This document shows positions 7,540 to 14,826 of a stretch of 34,025 nt of DNA, one piece after another. The translations under genes and the position numbers were made by a program. Position 1 is the first letter of the stretch, and the number at the start of each line of letters is the position of its first letter. The DNA comes from Chloroflexota bacterium (GTDB taxonomy: Bacteria > Chloroflexota > Anaerolineae > Anaerolineales > Villigracilaceae). The notes beneath the pieces are model-generated. The model did no database searches. It was not told where the DNA came from and saw nothing but the letters and a program-made list of their open reading frames with translations. The stretch is taken from contig JAEWVF010000085.1 of NCBI GenBank assembly GCA_023459215.1, forward strand, positions 1 through 34,025, in the 5' to 3' direction.

Positions 7540-8082
7540 ATGAAAAGAAATGTTGCAAGTATCGTTTTTTCGTTAATGCTAATTTTTTTGTTATCCGCAT
7601 TTTCAGGCTGGACCAGCCCACGCCCAAACGCAAACCAAAACAATGAAGATATACAGATTCTACAAGTATTAGAAATCAGCAAGGATAATGAATGTAAAGA
7701 TCCTCAAGCCCCATGCATAGCAGAAGTTTTTTCCACATCGCCAATAAAAATAAACAGTTCTACACAGTCCTACACATGTGGAATTCAGTTTAAGAACGGA
7801 TTAGGTGATGTTGTAGCAAGTTTATCGGAAACAATAACTGTCAAATTTGAAACATATAACCATACAATTATAAGTGGATACAATACACCTTGGGCGGTAA
7901 ACTCAGCATACTACTGGAGAGAAGTTAATGGGCCATGGCCGAGATCTGGAACTTATGCCAACAAATGGTTAAATTATGTAAAAACCACAGGGACTCTTTG
8001 GTACATTGCTGGTCCGTGGCGCTATGTGACATTAAATATAACAATAAACGCTCCTAACTTTAGTTGTAGTGCCCGTTATTAA
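7540..8082 (+). CDS. Secreted hypothetical protein in AT-rich insert
   Basis: 180 residues. The start is the ATG at 7540, preceded by AAGGAG with 9-nt spacing; an in-frame ATG at 7402 has no ribosome site and would read through the poly-G tract. Residues 1-24 are a signal peptide (MKRN, then the core IVFSLMLIFLLSAF), and no lipobox is evident. The mature part is rich in Thr, Asn, Trp and Tyr and looks beta-rich. It has four cysteines (in NEC, APC, YTCG and FSCS) that could form two disulphides. I do not recognise the family. Base composition is about 35-40% GC, far below the neighbours, which suggests acquisition by transfer. A membrane protein follows 83 bp downstream on the same strand. Function unknown. 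Confidence 0.75.
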   Translation: MKRNVASIVFSLMLIFLLSAFSGWTSPRPNANQNNEDIQILQVLEISKDNECKDPQAPCIAEVFSTSPIKINSSTQSYTCGIQFKNGLGDVVASLSETITVKFETYNHTIISGYNTPWAVNSAYYWREVNGPWPRSGTYANKWLNYVKTTGTLWYIAGPWRYVTLNITINAPNFSCSARY

Positions 8083-8165
8083 TAAAGTTACTGTAAACTT
8101 ACATACAAATAACCAACTCTGTTACCCACTTATTTTGGTCATACATTCAAAATGCAGAGGAAATT

Positions 8166-8807
8166 ATGTTAAAAATTATCGCCTCGAAAAATATTTATTT
8201 GATATATTTTCTTTGGACATTGTCAACAATAGGAGGCTGGACACTTTATACTTACCCTGGATTAACTTTCAGAAATACGCTAATTCAATCCTGGGATGAT
8301 TTCTTTTCAATTCTGGGGATAATAAGTATTCAAATGGCTTTTCTAGGATTACTGGTTGGTTTTTTACAGTTTATTCTTTTACGCACAAAGACCAACATAT
8401 CATTGTGGTGGATTTTTATCTCAGGTGTAAGTTATTCGGTCGGGTTGAATCTTGCCATACTATTAGTGACCGTTTCCCTTGTTGGACTCAACCAGCACGC
8501 ATTCGCCAATATTCTTTTTGCGCTACCATTCGCACCAGCAATGGTTGTTGCAGGAGTATTTATTGGTATTATTCAAGCGCTTGTGTTAAGATATTTATTT
8601 TCTGGAAACTTGAAAAAATTTCTACTATGGTTATTAGCAAATTCGCTCGGATGGGGCCTGGCCTTTTTCGCCACAAGTATTGCCTGGGGCGCGGGGCTAT
8701 CTATGCAATGGCAAAGTGGACTGGCCGGGTTATGTATTGGCGGGATAAGTATGATAGCATTGATTGTTCTAAACAAAACCACTCATGAGAATACTATTAC
8801 AACCTGA
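8166..8807 (+). CDS. Multi-pass membrane protein of unknown function
   Basis: 213 residues; AGAGG lies 5 nt before the ATG. Five to six membrane helices are visible: residues about 11-29, 45-70, 78-102, 115-138, 152-172 and 182-200. The first ends in WTLSTIGGWTLY and a late one contains LANSLGWGLAFFATS. Repeated GW and Q/L patterns recall small uncharacterised membrane proteins common in Chloroflexota, but I cannot name a family. It shares the low GC of the secreted-protein gene upstream and may be co-transcribed with it. A stem-loop 27 bp after the stop ends the unit. A partnership with the secreted protein (export, anchoring or immunity) is conjecture. Confidence 0.75.
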   Translation: MLKIIASKNIYLIYFLWTLSTIGGWTLYTYPGLTFRNTLIQSWDDFFSILGIISIQMAFLGLLVGFLQFILLRTKTNISLWWIFISGVSYSVGLNLAILLVTVSLVGLNQHAFANILFALPFAPAMVVAGVFIGIIQALVLRYLFSGNLKKFLLWLLANSLGWGLAFFATSIAWGAGLSMQWQSGLAGLCIGGISMIALIVLNKTTHENTITT

Positions 8808-8834
8808 ATAGAAATAACCGGATACTAACTCAAG

Positions 8835-8877
8835 CATCCCGTAGAATACATTAATAAAATAAGCATTCTACGGGATG
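8835..8877. terminator. Stem-loop between convergent genes
   Basis: A perfect 13-bp stem (8835-8847 with 8865-8877) and a 17-nt AT-rich loop, followed by TTT on the plus strand. It lies between the stops of the membrane-protein gene (8807) and the convergent GNAT-TPR gene (8888), so it can serve both directions. The tail is short, so termination strength is uncertain. Confidence 0.65.
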
Positions 8878-8887
8878 TTTCAAGTTG

Positions 8888-10006
8888 CTATCGCTTTTCG
8901 ACCCCTCGATCCAGCTTTTCCAGTAACAAATTAAATTCCAGGTTGTCACGCAGGCTGGTCAGGAATTTCGACTGGCGGAAATCATCGCCATCTTCAGCGC
9001 CATGCTCCACCGCTGCAGCCAGGTGCGCCAGGGCACGCTCGGTCTGGCCAAGCATGGCCGCGGCACAACCCGCGCCAAAATAGGTCCACTCCGGCGCTTC
9101 GGGCAGGGTCAGGGCTTTCTCATACGAAGCCAACGCATCGGCAAAATTCTCGTCCATGAGTTGGAAGTAAGCGCGCTGACTCATGTTCAGCGCCGGGTCG
9201 AAACTGCCCAGGTAAACCGGGTAATCGCAAACATGCTCAAAACCCGCCTTCAGGGCCGTTTTGCCGGAAGCCAAATTGCGCGCGCTGCAATGCCAGCCAA
9301 CCCGTGCCACACCCCTGGATTGGGCCATCTCAACGAAAGCCAGCGCCAGCATCGTCGCCAGGCCACGCCGGCGCACATCGCCGCGCACCGCAATGCCCAC
9401 TTCGCAGCGATGGTGGGTGTTGTACTCGGACAGACACCAGCCTAAAATTTCATCGGCGCGCGTCAGGCACACGCCAAAACTGCGGGCCAGGAAATCTTCG
9501 ACCGAAGGCCGTTCCGAACACATTTCCTCGGTCAGAAAGTCGGGATTTTGCCAATCTTCGGCCAGCAGGGCCGCATCGACCTCGCGCACTTCCATCCCCA
9601 GCGGCAGCATCGAGCGCCAATTGGCCTGCGCTTCTTTAAAAGAATAATGCTGCATGCCGCGCAGGTAAGGCTCACGCTCCTTCAGCATCAGGGCAATGAA
9701 CGGCTCCCAGGCGGCATCGGGATAAAACAGCAGGTAATCGCCGCGGCCATCCTGCAGCGCCTGGCGCATCAGCACCCCGAAGAAAACATTGCGAGCCGCA
9801 TCTGCCAGCGCCTGGCTGCCGGGTTTGCCCGCCAGGTAAACCCGAGATTGGATGCGGGTCAGCGCCAGGTGCGGATGCTCGATGTCATCCACATAAACCG
9901 GGGCAGAAACCTCCCCGGCCAGGAGCGCCTGCAACGCCAGGTGCATTTCCATCTTACGAAAGAGCGGGCGCACGCGCCCCATGTGTTCGAGCGGCAAAAG
10001 GAACAA
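8888..10006 (-). CDS. GNAT-family acetyltransferase fused to C-terminal TPR-like region
   Basis: About 372 residues. The middle part is a GNAT fold: IAVRGDVRRRGLATMLALAF contains the acetyl-CoA pyrophosphate loop (R..R..G.AT), followed by NLASGKTALKAGFE, the typical last strands. The N-terminal half resembles the leader region of GNAT proteins in the zwittermicin-type group, but this is a weak call. Residues from about 280 form TPR-like helices (DENFADALASYEKALTL, then AAMLGQTERALAHLAAAVEHG). The acceptor substrate is unknown. TTG at 10006 is chosen because GGAG lies 7 nt before it; a TTG two codons upstream (10012) is too close to the same site, and the first ATG is at 9982. It is divergent from the methyltransferase gene, with only 33 bp between them. 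Confidence 0.8.
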   Translation of the reverse strand: MFLLPLEHMGRVRPLFRKMEMHLALQALLAGEVSAPVYVDDIEHPHLALTRIQSRVYLAGKPGSQALADAARNVFFGVLMRQALQDGRGDYLLFYPDAAWEPFIALMLKEREPYLRGMQHYSFKEAQANWRSMLPLGMEVREVDAALLAEDWQNPDFLTEEMCSERPSVEDFLARSFGVCLTRADEILGWCLSEYNTHHRCEVGIAVRGDVRRRGLATMLALAFVEMAQSRGVARVGWHCSARNLASGKTALKAGFEHVCDYPVYLGSFDPALNMSQRAYFQLMDENFADALASYEKALTLPEAPEWTYFGAGCAAAMLGQTERALAHLAAAVEHGAEDGDDFRQSKFLTSLRDNLEFNLLLEKLDRGVEKR

Positions 10007-10039
10007 GGTCAATCTCCAAAAGTATGTTTTAATTCAGCT

Positions 10040-10672
10040 ATGAGCGCTTCATTCTACCAGATAAGGCAGTGCCAGAACCCCTCCTGCGGGCTGAGATTCC
10101 CACTCGTCGAAGGCCAAAGTTCAACGGCGAGATGTCCACGTTGTTTGGATGAGACCGCCAAAATGGGCGAATACCCTCTCGCGCATGAACCCGTCAAACC
10201 AGCGGACGCGGCTGCGCAACCCGGGCCGCTCGCCCTGCTCGACAACATCCGCTCCGCCTGGAACGTTGGCGCCATCTTCCGCTCGGCAGATGGATTCGGT
10301 TTCAGCGGCCTGCACCTGTGCGGAATCACCCCCAGCCCCGAAAACGAGGCCGTTAAAAAGACATCCCTCGGCGCCGAAAACCACCTGCCGTGGCAATACC
10401 ATCCCAATTCCCTGCTGGCCGCGCAAGAATTAATCCAGAGCGGCTACACGCTTTTTGCGTTGGAACTGACTGAAGATGCCATCCCCCTGCCCCAAACGGG
10501 CAAACTCCCTGAAAAAACTGTCCTGGTGCTCGGCAGTGAAGTCTGCGGCGTCGACCCAGACATCCTGTCCCTGTGCGCGCGCAAACTCTACATCCCCATG
10601 CGCGGACAAAAGCGCTCATTCAATGTCGCCGTCGCCTTTGCCGTTGCCGCCTACGAACTGACCCGCAACTAA
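10040..10672 (+). CDS. SpoU/TrmH-family RNA methyltransferase with N-terminal zinc ribbon
   Basis: 210 residues. Start ATG at 10040; the frame is open much farther upstream, but that part lies antisense in the GNAT gene. All three SPOUT motifs are present: LDNIRSAWNVGAIFRSADGFG (motif 1, with the conserved Asn and Arg), VLVLGSEVCGV (motif 2) and IPMRGQKRSFNVAVAFAVAA (motif 3, which forms the SAM-binding knot). These enzymes 2'-O-methylate tRNA or rRNA. Ahead of the domain, Cys11, Cys16, Cys32 and Cys35 form a C-x4-C...C-x2-C zinc ribbon, an unusual addition that may help bind RNA. Many homologues lack it. No strong ribosome site precedes the start. Target RNA is unknown. Confidence 0.87.
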   Translation: MSASFYQIRQCQNPSCGLRFPLVEGQSSTARCPRCLDETAKMGEYPLAHEPVKPADAAAQPGPLALLDNIRSAWNVGAIFRSADGFGFSGLHLCGITPSPENEAVKKTSLGAENHLPWQYHPNSLLAAQELIQSGYTLFALELTEDAIPLPQTGKLPEKTVLVLGSEVCGVDPDILSLCARKLYIPMRGQKRSFNVAVAFAVAAYELTRN

Positions 10673-10730
10673 AAAGCTTTTAGGCTCTTCCGTTTCTGAC
10701 GGGAAAGGGCCTTGAATTAATAAAGGATAA

Positions 10731-10800
10731 CCACGAAGACGCCGAGAGCACGGAGTTTTTTAATACTGTTTTCTCAGCGAACTCCGTGTCTCCGTGGTGA
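10731..10800. repeat. Dispersed inverted repeat with CACGGAG-type arms
   Basis: An imperfect inverted repeat of about 70 bp in the gap between the methyltransferase gene and the convergent DUF4491-like gene. The left arm (10731-10755) ends in CACGGAG and the right arm (10782-10799) begins CTCCGTGTCTCCGTGG. Very similar 'ccacgaagac...cacggag' units are scattered through many bacterial genomes as REP-like elements. Its position lets it act as a bidirectional RNA hairpin between convergent genes. Confidence 0.65.
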
Positions 10801-10830
10801 AATTCCCGTTAATTACGGTAGAGCCAACTT

Positions 10831-11163
10831 TTACAAATGCGGGGCGGGCCACTTCTTGATCGTCTCGGCCCCCGGCGGCAAGGTCTTTTGCGCGCGGAAC
10901 GGGTACCAACCCAACTCACTGCGCACCGCCTGCTCTTTGAACTCGGTCGACCCCCAAACCAGCGATGCGCCAAACGCGCCCAGCAAAGCCGCAGCCCAGT
11001 CGTTCGCCAGGAATAGCGAACCGGCCACCAGCAAAATCCCCAGACCCATCACATACGGCCACCACAGATAGCCAAAATGGCGTTCCCCGCGGATAACCCA
11101 GCCAAAGCCCATCCCGATAATGCAACAGGTTAATAAACCGATCCCAATCCCAAAAAAGTTCAT
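10831..11163 (-). CDS. Small membrane protein, DUF4491-like
   Basis: 110 residues with three hydrophobic helices (about 4-24, 32-52 and 55-72) and a soluble tail. It starts MNFFGIGIGLLTCCIIG and has LLGAFGASLVWGSTEFKEQ followed by GWYP, which resembles my recollection of DUF4491 proteins (MNF.G..IG..TF.IIG...LLG.FG.S..WS..E...Q). GGAGA lies a few nt upstream of the ATG. The gene upstream on the same strand (11263-11676) appears to be a diverged relative, so the two probably arose by duplication. Role unknown. Confidence 0.65.
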   Translation of the reverse strand: MNFFGIGIGLLTCCIIGMGFGWVIRGERHFGYLWWPYVMGLGILLVAGSLFLANDWAAALLGAFGASLVWGSTEFKEQAVRSELGWYPFRAQKTLPPGAETIKKWPAPHL

Positions 11164-11181
11164 GTCAGTCTCCAGTGTTCA

Positions 11182-11254
11182 GTCCTGAGCGGAGCCGCCG
11201 ATTTATGGCGGCGTAGTCGAAGGACGGTTTTCAGCGAGCGCAATCGAAGGGCGG
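11182..11254. repeat. Dispersed GTCCTGAGCGGAG...GTCGAAGGACGG repeat, intergenic copy
   Basis: The unit at 11182-11227 begins GTCCTGAGCGGAG and ends GTCGAAGGACGG. Its outer arms GTCCT/AGGAC pair, and an inner stem pairs GCCGCC with GGCGGC. A second partial unit (11232-11254) contains GCGAGCGCAATCGAAGGGCGG-like sequence. Related copies lie inside the FAD/Fe-S oxidase gene at 18374-18411, 18445-18489, 19424-19443, 20400-20418, 20432-20469 and 20655-20689. Confidence 0.75.
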
Positions 11255-11262
11255 TATCAAGG

Positions 11263-11676
11263 TCAGTGTCCGCCAACCAGTTTTGCCGCTTCCTCAGGCC
11301 CAACCGGACGCCCAAGCGGGTCGCGGTCGAGCAAATCTAGCGTTGTCGCTGTTGGATACTCTGCCAAAAATCGCGCATGACGCGGATTAGCCGGGTTGGC
11401 CGGGGCGTGTCCAATTTTGATGCGCTTTTCCTGGCGATAAAACTCATACGCATCCCACAATAATGTCATCCCCAATATGCCGAGCGCGGCGGCCAGGGGC
11501 GCTACATCCGTCAGGGCGGCCACCAGCCACAACCCCAGGCCGGAGACAATACAAAGCGCCATCGCCGGACGAATATCGACCAGCTTCGCTTCCACCTTGC
11601 GCACAGCCACATGTCCCCACCAGATTCCGATGAACGTTGCCAGCGCAGCGGCCAGCCCGGTCCAATTCAACGCCAT
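11263..11676 (-). CDS. Small membrane protein, DUF4491-like, with cytoplasmic tail
   Basis: 137 residues; AGGAGG lies 3-4 nt before the ATG. Three hydrophobic helices (about 5-22, 37-56 and 60-77) are followed by a soluble tail from about 80 (EFYRQEKRIKIGHAPANP). The pattern LNWTGLAAALATFIGIW...LGILGMTLLWDAYEF parallels the neighbouring 10831-11163 protein (MNFFGIGIGLLTCC...LLGAFGASLVWGSTEF), so both look like one family. The tail has an extra 50 residues of unknown role. The gap between the two genes holds a dispersed repeat, which may uncouple their transcription. The 270 bp upstream to the hemG start are AT-rich, with no gene seen. Confidence 0.65.
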   Translation of the reverse strand: MALNWTGLAAALATFIGIWWGHVAVRKVEAKLVDIRPAMALCIVSGLGLWLVAALTDVAPLAAALGILGMTLLWDAYEFYRQEKRIKIGHAPANPANPRHARFLAEYPTATTLDLLDRDPLGRPVGPEEAAKLVGGH

Positions 11677-11946
11677 AAGCCTCCTGAATGTACAAGCGAT
11701 TGGGTTTTAGGGCAGATTTTACCAGTGAGCGGCGTCAAAAACCGGCGCTGAAAATCAGAAATTTACTCCCAAAACACCAGCCTAAAACGACCTTAATTAT
11801 AAGATTAGCCGCATTTAACGCCAAGATTCTCAACAAACTCTTACCAAAATCTGCAAAAAACTACATCGAACATTGCCGACACCTCTTATAAAATCGATTT
11901 GCCCATTCAGAGGGAGCCATCCTAATTTCAAGGAGCGGCTTTTTTT

Positions 11947-13308
11947 ATGTACGATGTCATCATCATCGGCGGAGGGATCAGCGGCCTGAGCGCCGCCTGG
12001 GAACTGCAACAAACCCGGCCCAACGCCAGCTATGCCCTGCTCGAAGCCTCAAACCGCTGGGGCGGCAAAATCGCCAGCCGAACCATCACCGCCGAAGGCA
12101 AAACCTTCCTCGTCGATGGCGGCCCCGACACGCTCATCACCCGCAAACCCGAAACCTGGCAACTGACCGCCGAACTCGGCCTCGAAAACCAGGTCGCTGT
12201 GCCAGCCTCCGAGACCAAAAACATCTACGTGCTCGATGGCGGCCAAATCCAGCCCATTCCGCTCAACCCGGCGCTCTTTTTCAGCACCCCGCTGCTAACC
12301 TGGCGCGGACGCTTTCGTTTAATGAGCGAACCCTTCCAACCCGCCCGCCGCGACGACGGCGACGAATCCCTGGCCGATTTCGTCACCCGCCGCCTGGGCC
12401 GCGAAGCCCTCGAAAAATTCATCGGCCCCGTTCTGGGCGGCATCTACAACACCGACCCGGCCCGCCAGAGCATCCTCGTCTCATCGCCGATCATGCGCGA
12501 AATGGAAAAGGAATCCGGCAGCCTTGTCCTGGCCGCCCTGGCGCGCGCCTTCAAAAAGCCGGCAGGCCCCAAAAAACCGCGTTTTATCAATTACAAAAAA
12601 GGAATGCAGCAACTCCCCGATACCCTGGCAGCACATCTCAAGGGGACTTTGCGCCTGAACGCCCCAGCTTCGCGGATCGAACGCACCGAAGCCGGTTTCG
12701 CCGTTAAACTGGCCTCGGGTGAAACGCTCGAAGCGCGCACCGTTATCCTCGCCACCCTGGCGCATATCGCCGCCGATTTGCTGGCGGAGCTGGCCCCGGC
12801 CTCCGCTACCCTGCTGCGGCAAATCCGCCACGAAAACATCGGCACCCTCTCGCTCGTTTACCGCGACGAAGATATTCCCGCCAAACCGCTCATCAACGGC
12901 CTGATGATTCCGCGCCGCGAAAAGCGCGCCGTCGACGCCGTCACCGTCTCCTCGCGCAAAATGCCCGAACGCACCCATCATGGCTACACGCTCCTGCGCG
13001 TCTTCTTCGGCGGCGCAAAACCCGAACTGGTCACATCCGACGACGAAACACTGCTCGCAACCGTCCGCGCCGAACTGCGCGACCTGCTCAACATCCGCGC
13101 CGAACCCCTGGCCCACGACCTCTACCGCTGGCCGGCCGGATTTCCGCAAGCCGAAGTCGGCCACCTCGGACACATCGACGCCATCGAAGCCAGTTTGCCC
13201 GCTGGCATCCTCCTGGCTGGCAGTTCCTATCGCGGCATCGCCGTCCCCGATTGCATCAAGCAGGGGCGCGAGGCGGCGAAGAAGATTATTTCATCGCTGG
13301 TCGAGTAG
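11947..13308 (+). CDS. hemG: Oxygen-dependent protoporphyrinogen/coproporphyrinogen oxidase (HemY/HemG type)
   Basis: 453 residues. It starts with an FAD-binding Rossmann motif (DVIIIGGGISGLSAAWEL), followed by LEASNRWGGKIAS and the VDGGPDTLI segment typical of this amine-oxidase-fold family. The middle contains GPVLGGIYNTDP, and the C-terminal FAD contact reads LAGSSYRGIAVPDCIKQG. The enzyme oxidises the porphyrinogen ring (six electrons, using O2) late in heme synthesis. Whether the substrate is the proto- or copro-form (the latter usually named hemY/cgoX) cannot be told here. GGAG lies about 12 nt before the ATG, slightly far, with T-rich sequence between. A TATAAA near 11888 may be the -10. 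Its last codons (LVE and stop) lie inside the left arm of a dispersed repeat. A PucC-family transporter follows. Confidence 0.92.
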   Translation: MYDVIIIGGGISGLSAAWELQQTRPNASYALLEASNRWGGKIASRTITAEGKTFLVDGGPDTLITRKPETWQLTAELGLENQVAVPASETKNIYVLDGGQIQPIPLNPALFFSTPLLTWRGRFRLMSEPFQPARRDDGDESLADFVTRRLGREALEKFIGPVLGGIYNTDPARQSILVSSPIMREMEKESGSLVLAALARAFKKPAGPKKPRFINYKKGMQQLPDTLAAHLKGTLRLNAPASRIERTEAGFAVKLASGETLEARTVILATLAHIAADLLAELAPASATLLRQIRHENIGTLSLVYRDEDIPAKPLINGLMIPRREKRAVDAVTVSSRKMPERTHHGYTLLRVFFGGAKPELVTSDDETLLATVRAELRDLLNIRAEPLAHDLYRWPAGFPQAEVGHLGHIDAIEASLPAGILLAGSSYRGIAVPDCIKQGREAAKKIISSLVE

Positions 13309-13386
13309 CCGCGCACTTTGCGGCGTATCGAGACCAACGGCTATTGGGTCTCGATACGGGCGCAAAAACAGCGCCCTACTCGACCA
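13298..13386. repeat. Cloverleaf-like palindromic repeat overlapping the hemG stop
   Basis: An 89-bp element. The outer arms are perfect: 13298-13308 pairs with 13376-13386 (TGGTCGAGTAG/CTACTCGACCA). Three inner stems lie inside: CCGC/GCGG (13309-13312/13320-13323), a 12-bp stem 13324-13335/13347-13358 (CGTATCGAGACC/GGTCTCGATACG), and GGGCGC/GCGCCC (13358-13363/13371-13376). The hemG stop codon TAG (13306-13308) belongs to the left outer arm. Similar units are widespread in Chloroflexota genomes, to my recollection. Confidence 0.8.
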
Positions 13387-13417
13387 TCATCTTCCCACCC
13401 CCAAAGGAGTCCCCCTC

Positions 13418-14719
13418 ATGCCCCGCATCCTTAACAACCTGCGCCTGGCCCTGTTCCCGATTGCCTATGCCCTGAGCGGTGTGCTGATTGGCAGCACCCT
13501 CAACCGCATCATGATCGCCGAGTTGGGCTACTCCGCCACCCTGGTGGCGCTGTTCTTCGCCATCCCGCTGATGGTCTCCCCCATCCGCGTCTGGATCGGC
13601 TACCGCTCCGACGCATTTCCGATTTTTGGCAAACGCCGCGAGCCGTACATCGCCATCGGCGCGTTGCTGATCGGCCTGGGGATTATCGCCATCACCAACA
13701 TGATTACATCCGGCAGCACCGCCCTGATTCTGGCGGGTGTGGCCGGGGCCTTCCTGCTCTACGGCCTGGGACGCAACATCGGCCACAACACCTTCCAGGC
13801 CCTGGTGGCCGAACGCTACGACGGCCCGGCCCGCTCACGGGCAGCAACGATGTACGAGGTCGCCACCATGCTCGGCATGGTCGTCGGCGCAGGCGTCATC
13901 AAGGGCGCGCTGAAAGTCTACGACCCGGCCACCCTGACCGGCGTGGCGCTGGGCGTGGCTGGAGCGGTACTGCTGCTCGCCATCCTTGGCGCAATTGGGC
14001 AGGAACCCAAAGGCATGGTCACACGGGTCGCCGCCGAAAAAGCGCGCGAAGTCAAATTCAGCCAGGCCTTCCGCACGGTGGTACTGGCCGACCCGCAGGT
14101 ACGCCTGTTCTTCGGCATCGTTGTGCTGACCTTCATCGGCACGCTGGCCCAGGATGTGCTGCTCGAACCTTTCGGCGGACTGGTGCTGAATATGGAAGTC
14201 GGCGAAACGACCGGCCTGACCCAGTTCTGGGGCATCGGCGTACTGCTTTCGATGCTGGCCAGCGGATTGTTCCTGCTCAAGGCGCTCGGACACATGCGCG
14301 TTATGCGCGCGGGGATGATTCTCTCAGCCCTGGCCTTTCTCGGCCCGATCATCGCCGGGCTGACCGGCAACATCAGCCTTCTCAAAGGGGCAGTCTTCGT
14401 GATGGGACTCGGCACCGGGCTGGCCGGGGCGGGCATGTTGAGCGGCGTGATGAACTTCACCACCAAAATCCGGGCCGGGATGCTGCTGGGCGTGTGGGGC
14501 GTGGCCAACATGACCGGGCACGCCTTCGGCTCGCTGCTAGGCGGCGGGATTGTCGACAGCGTCCGCGCCCTGAGCGGGAACATCTTCCTGGCCTACGCCT
14601 CGGTCTTCGGCCTGGAAATTATCCTGCTGTTGACCGCCTTCAGCCTGACCTTTCGCCTGCACGTCGAAGAAGCGCGGGCCAGCGTCGAAGAGAAACTGAC
14701 CCTGGCGGCAGCGGATTAG
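13418..14719 (+). CDS. PucC-family (BCD) MFS-type membrane transporter
   Basis: 433 residues with about 12 membrane helices. The start is the ATG at 13418 behind AAAGGAG (8-nt spacing); the open frame upstream lies within hemG. The N-terminal signature LNRIMIAELGYSATLVALFFAIPLMVSPIRVWIGYRSD, followed by GKRREPYI, is characteristic of the PUCC family. The name-giving members help assemble bacteriochlorophyll light-harvesting complexes; homologues also occur in organisms without photosynthesis, where the role is unknown. Placement directly after a porphyrinogen oxidase suggests handling of a tetrapyrrole. No reaction-centre or bacteriochlorophyll gene is in the window. Family fairly sure, substrate inferred. 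Confidence 0.8.
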   Translation: MPRILNNLRLALFPIAYALSGVLIGSTLNRIMIAELGYSATLVALFFAIPLMVSPIRVWIGYRSDAFPIFGKRREPYIAIGALLIGLGIIAITNMITSGSTALILAGVAGAFLLYGLGRNIGHNTFQALVAERYDGPARSRAATMYEVATMLGMVVGAGVIKGALKVYDPATLTGVALGVAGAVLLLAILGAIGQEPKGMVTRVAAEKAREVKFSQAFRTVVLADPQVRLFFGIVVLTFIGTLAQDVLLEPFGGLVLNMEVGETTGLTQFWGIGVLLSMLASGLFLLKALGHMRVMRAGMILSALAFLGPIIAGLTGNISLLKGAVFVMGLGTGLAGAGMLSGVMNFTTKIRAGMLLGVWGVANMTGHAFGSLLGGGIVDSVRALSGNIFLAYASVFGLEIILLLTAFSLTFRLHVEEARASVEEKLTLAAAD

Positions 14720-14741
14720 GCTTCAGGGTGTAAAATCGCCC

Positions 14742-14768
14742 TTGACAAACGGCTTCCAAAAAGATAAT
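14742..14768 (+). promoter_or_regulatory. Promoter of the padR operon
   Basis: A perfect -35 TTGACA at 14742-14747 and GATAAT at 14763-14768 with a 15-bp spacer; TAATAT at 14765-14770 gives 17 bp. The -10 overlaps the left end of the 42-bp palindrome, so a bound repressor would block RNA polymerase. Confidence 0.7.
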
Positions 14769-14805
14769 ATATCCGTAGTAGATATATCTACTACGGATAT
14801 ATTAT
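14764..14805. promoter_or_regulatory. Perfect 42-bp palindrome, probable PadR operator
   Basis: Positions 14764-14784 are the exact reverse complement of 14785-14805, with no mismatch over 21 bp per arm. The core of each arm is ATCCGTAGTAGATA. It lies over the -10 and presumed start site, 21 bp upstream of the padR ATG. PadR proteins are dimeric repressors that commonly regulate their own gene through a dyad. As RNA it would also fold into a long hairpin. Confidence 0.75.
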
Positions 14806-14826
14806 TGCACACAAGGAGATTCTCGT

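Noticed and set aside
9548..10039. 164-codon N-terminal extension of the SpoU methyltransferase
   Set aside because: It runs antisense through the GNAT gene, has no domain signal, and the zinc ribbon begins just after the ATG at 10040.
11677..11946. Possible small gene or RNA in the AT-rich gap before hemG
   Set aside because: The short open frames have no ribosome site and no motif; no tRNA-like fold was found. Only a weak -10 (TATAAA near 11888) was noted.
13298..13386. tRNA-like cloverleaf after hemG
   Set aside because: The stem layout superficially resembles a cloverleaf, but there is no T-loop, anticodon-loop pattern or CCA, and the sequence fits a dispersed palindromic repeat.
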